From: Pseudomonadota bacterium
Lineage (GTDB): Bacteria > Pseudomonadota > Gammaproteobacteria > Burkholderiales > Burkholderiaceae_B
DNA length: 6,140 bases
NCBI GenBank assembly: GCA_023432075.1
Contig: JAEYVD010000828.1
Span: 1-6,140, forward strand
Direction: 5' to 3'
Positions 3,563-6,140 of this stretch are shown here, piece by piece. The notes beneath the pieces are model-generated. The model was not told the origin of the DNA and made no database searches. It was given only the letters and a program-made list of their open reading frames with translations. Numbering within the stretch: the stretch's first letter is position 1; each line of letters begins with the position of its first letter. The position numbers and the translations under genes were made by a program.

Positions 3563-6140
3563 ATGAGCCAGCGCAAGAGACCTTCGAAGCCGGGCCCCGA
3601 TGCCTGCATCCGCGTGCGGGGCGCGCGGGAACACAATCTGAAAAACGTGGATGTCAGCATCCCGCGCGACGCGCTCGTGGTGTTCGCCGGCGTGTCCGGG
3701 TCGGGCAAGTCGTCGCTCGCCTTCGGCACCCTGTATGCCGAGGCGCAGCGCCGCTACCTGGAATCGCTGTCGCCCTATGCCCGCCGCCTGATCGACCAGG
3801 TGGGCGTGCCCGACGTCGACGCCATCGACGGCCTGCCGCCCGCGGTGGCGTTGCAGCAGCAGCGTGGCACGCCGAACGTGCGCTCCACGGTGGGCAGCGT
3901 GACGACCCTGTCTAGCATGCTGCGCATGCTGTACTCGCGTGCCGGCACGTATCCGGCACGCCAGCCCATGTTGTACGCCGAGGACTTCTCGCCCAACACG
4001 CCGCAAGGCGCCTGCCCCCACTGCCACGGGCTGGGCTACGTGTACGACGTGACCGAGGCCTCGATGGTGCCGGACCCGTCGCTCTCCATCCGCGAGCGTG
4101 CGATCGCATCGTGGCCGCCCGCCTGGCATGGCCAGAACCTGCGCGACATCCTGGTGACGCTGGGCTACGACGTGGACAAGCCGTGGCGCGACCTGCCCAA
4201 GAAGGATCGCGACTGGATCCTCTACACCGACGAGCAGCCCACCGTGCCCGTCTACGCAGGCTTCACGCCCGCCGAGACGCGCGCCGCACTGCGCCGCAAG
4301 GCCGAGCCCAGCTACATGGGCACCTACACCGGCGCGCGCCGGTACGTCATGCATACGTTCGCCACCACGCAGAGCGCCATGATGAAAAAGCGCGTGGCCC
4401 GCTTCATGACTGGCGCGCCCTGCCCGGAATGCGGCGGCCGGCGTCTCAAACGCGAGGCGTTGTCCGTGACCTTTGCGGGCCTGGACATCGGCAGCCTGTC
4501 GCAACTGCCGCTGGCCCGCATCGCCGAGATCCTGACGCCAGCCGCTGAAGGGCGCTTCGAGGAACAGGCCGGGACGGCGGGCACGACCCGCAGCAAGGCC
4601 GCCGGGGTGCGCGCCAACGCGCGGCGCGTGGCGGCGGGCGGGCTGTCGCATGCGGGCAGCAGCGACGTGCGCCGCACGCCGGACGCCTCACCCGAGAAAC
4701 GCATTGCCGCGCAGCGCATCGCGCACGATCTGGTCGAGCGCATCGGCACGCTGCAGGCGCTGGGCCTGGGCTATCTGGCGATGGACCGGTCCACGCCGAC
4801 GCTGTCGCCCGGTGAATTGCAGCGCTTGCGGCTGGCCACGCAGATCCGCTCCAACCTCTTTGGCGTGGTGTATGTGCTGGACGAGCCCTCGGCCGGCCTG
4901 CACCCAGCGGATGGCCAGGCGCTGCATCGTGCGCTGGACCAGCTTAAGGCTGGCGGCAATACGCTCTTCGTGGTGGAGCACGACCTGGACACGCTGCGCC
5001 GCGCCGATTGGCTGGTGGACGTGGGGCCCGGCGCGGGCCAGCATGGCGGACAGGTGCTGTACAGCGGTCCGCCAGACGGCCTGCGCAAGGTCAAGGAATC
5101 GGTCACGGCCAAATACCTGTTCGATGTTCGGCCCGCCAGCCGGCGCACGCCGCGCGAGCCCACAGGGTGGCTTGAGCTGCGCGGCATCCACCGCAACAAC
5201 CTGCATGGCGTGGACGCGCGCTTTCCGCTGGGCGCGTTTACGGCGGTGACGGGCGTGTCCGGGTCCGGAAAATCCAGCCTGGTCAGCCAGGCGCTGGTCG
5301 AACTGGTGGGCGAACATCTGGGCCAGGAGCTGCCTGCCGAGGAATCCGACAGCGACCTGCCGCAGCCCGGCAATCTGCCGCGCACGACGGGCCGCCTTGA
5401 TGCCGGCGCGCAAGCCATCAAGCGGCTGGTCAATGTGGACCAGAAGCCTATCGGCCGCACGCCGCGGTCCAACCTCGCCACGTATACCGGCCTCTTTGAC
5501 CACGTGCGCAAGCTGTTTGCCGGCACCAAGGCCGCCCGGTCGCGGCGCTACGGCGCCGGCCGCTTCTCCTTCAACGTCGCGCAAGGGCGCTGCGAGACCT
5601 GCGAGGGCGAAGGTTTCGTCCACGTCGAATTGCTGTTCATGCCCAGCGTGTACGCGCCGTGCCCCACGTGTCACGGCAGCCGCTACAACGCCAAGACACT
5701 CGAAATCGAATGGAACGGCCGCAATATCGCGCAGGTGCTGGACATGACCGTGGACGAGGCGTGCGCGTTCTTCAAGGACGAAGCCGTCGTGGCGCGTCCC
5801 CTGACGCTGCTCTCTGAAATTGGCCTGGGCTATCTGCGCCTGGGCCAGCCCGCCACGGAACTGTCCGGCGGCGAGGCGCAGCGCATCAAGCTGGCGACGG
5901 AGCTGCAACGCAGCCAGCGCGGCAACACGCTTTATGTCCTGGACGAGCCCACCACGGGCCTGCACGCGGCGGATGTGGACAAACTGATGGCGCAACTGCA
6001 CGGCCTGGTCGACGCCGGCAACACCGTGGTCGTGGTGGAACACGACCTGCGCGTGGTGGCGGGCAGCGACTGGATGCTGGACGTCGGGCCCGGCGCCGGC
6101 GAAGCGGGCGGCGCCATCGTGGCAGCCGGCACGCCGCAGG
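3563..6140 (+). CDS. UvrA-like excinuclease ATPase, UvrA2 (class II) type, 3' end beyond the window
   Basis: The frame is open from ATG 3563 to the window edge (859 codons plus one base). It is a tandem ABC ATPase of the UvrA family, which senses distorted DNA. NBD I has Walker A GVSGSGKS (43-50), signature LSPGE (414-418), Walker [15 protein letters not shown] (435-448) and H-loop His473. NBD II has Walker A GVSGSGKS (564-571), signature LSGGE (767-771), Walker [12 protein letters not shown] (791-801) and His827. A full CX2CX19CX2C zinc site (Cys677, 680, 700, 703) follows the conserved [12 protein letters not shown] block (626-637). In NBD I the matching pairs CPHC (151-154) and CPEC (287-290) flank the insertion domain. 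The UvrB-binding domain found after RLLFARVG in canonical UvrA is absent: SRAGTYPAR (125-133) runs almost straight into GACPHC. This marks the UvrA2/DrrC-like class, so the protein probably does not load UvrB normally. TGA lies two codons before the ATG, so no upstream start is possible. No clear Shine-Dalgarno is visible. Confidence 0.95.
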   Translation, partial: MSQRKRPSKPGPDACIRVRGAREHNLKNVDVSIPRDALVVFAGVSGSGKSSLAFGTLYAEAQRRYLESLSPYARRLIDQVGVPDVDAIDGLPPAVALQQQRGTPNVRSTVGSVTTLSSMLRMLYSRAGTYPARQPMLYAEDFSPNTPQGACPHCHGLGYVYDVTEASMVPDPSLSIRERAIASWPPAWHGQNLRDILVTLGYDVDKPWRDLPKKDRDWILYTDEQPTVPVYAGFTPAETRAALRRKAEPSYMGTYTGARRYVMHTFATTQSAMMKKRVARFMTGAPCPECGGRRLKREALSVTFAGLDIGSLSQLPLARIAEILTPAAEGRFEEQAGTAGTTRSKAAGVRANARRVAAGGLSHAGSSDVRRTPDASPEKRIAAQRIAHDLVERIGTLQALGLGYLAMDRSTPTLSPGELQRLRLATQIRSNLFGVVYVLDEPSAGLHPADGQALHRALDQLKAGGNTLFVVEHDLDTLRRADWLVDVGPGAGQHGGQVLYSGPPDGLRKVKESVTAKYLFDVRPASRRTPREPTGWLELRGIHRNNLHGVDARFPLGAFTAVTGVSGSGKSSLVSQALVELVGEHLGQELPAEESDSDLPQPGNLPRTTGRLDAGAQAIKRLVNVDQKPIGRTPRSNLATYTGLFDHVRKLFAGTKAARSRRYGAGRFSFNVAQGRCETCEGEGFVHVELLFMPSVYAPCPTCHGSRYNAKTLEIEWNGRNIAQVLDMTVDEACAFFKDEAVVARPLTLLSEIGLGYLRLGQPATELSGGEAQRIKLATELQRSQRGNTLYVLDEPTTGLHAADVDKLMAQLHGLVDAGNTVVVVEHDLRVVAGSDWMLDVGPGAGEAGGAIVAAGTPQ

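Noticed and set aside
4650..5249. Plus-strand open frame of 199 codons inside the UvrA2-type gene.
   Set aside because: It is offset from the real UvrA2 frame, which is continuous through this region with Walker B and H-loop motifs. No frameshift is needed.
4688..6043. Open frame of 451 codons on the minus strand opposite the UvrA2-type gene.
   Set aside because: It is a shadow of the highly conserved UvrA reading frame, with arginine/glutamine/alanine-rich composition and no recognisable motif. The 373-codon frame at 3530-4651 is rejected for the same reason.
1..6140. CRISPR array, tRNA, insertion sequence or prophage remnants.
   Set aside because: No regularly spaced direct repeats, tRNA-like cloverleaf, transposase motif or terminal inverted repeats were seen on either strand.

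Overview
The window looks like chromosomal DNA of a GC-rich betaproteobacterium. The family-level guess of Alcaligenaceae (Achromobacter/Bordetella type) rests on the high GC content, strong G/C preference at third codon positions and the general look of the proteins. It is inference, not a database match. Coding density is ordinary. No rRNA, tRNA, CRISPR array, insertion sequence or phage gene was found.

Layout, left to right. (1) 1-257, plus strand: the C-terminal end of a class II aldolase/adducin-family protein that begins outside the window. (2) 264-1052, minus: a 262-residue secreted or periplasmic protein with six cysteines in its mature part and no recognised family. It converges on the aldolase with a 6-nt gap. 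(3) 1053-1216: a non-coding leader with a perfect 12-bp hairpin just upstream of that gene's ribosome binding site, and a 9-bp GC-only hairpin just past the stop codon of the gene before it. (4) 1217-1678, minus: a 153-residue SRPBCC/AHSA1-domain protein. (5) 1790-3358, minus: a 522-residue group A FAD-dependent aromatic monooxygenase. (6) 3359-3562: a 204-nt divergent intergenic region with a candidate minus-strand promoter and a 15-bp palindrome where transcription would start. (7) 3563 to the window end, plus: a UvrA-like excinuclease ATPase of the UvrA2 (class II) type, open at the right edge after 859 codons.

How the genes may work together. The three minus-strand genes lie in the same direction, but the gaps of 111 and 164 nt and the hairpins argue against one tight operon. 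The divergent monooxygenase and UvrA2-type gene share a regulatory region. UvrA2-type proteins include DrrC, linked to self-resistance against a DNA-binding drug in Streptomyces, and group A flavin monooxygenases often oxidise aromatic xenobiotics or antibiotics. A combined detoxification and DNA-protection role is therefore a reasonable but unproven idea. No clearly novel multi-gene system is evident. The most distinctive items are the UvrA2 architecture (no UvrB-binding domain, LSPGE in the first ABC signature, a basic linker of about 50 residues), the divergent regulatory region, and the hairpin-headed gene for the cysteine-rich secreted protein.
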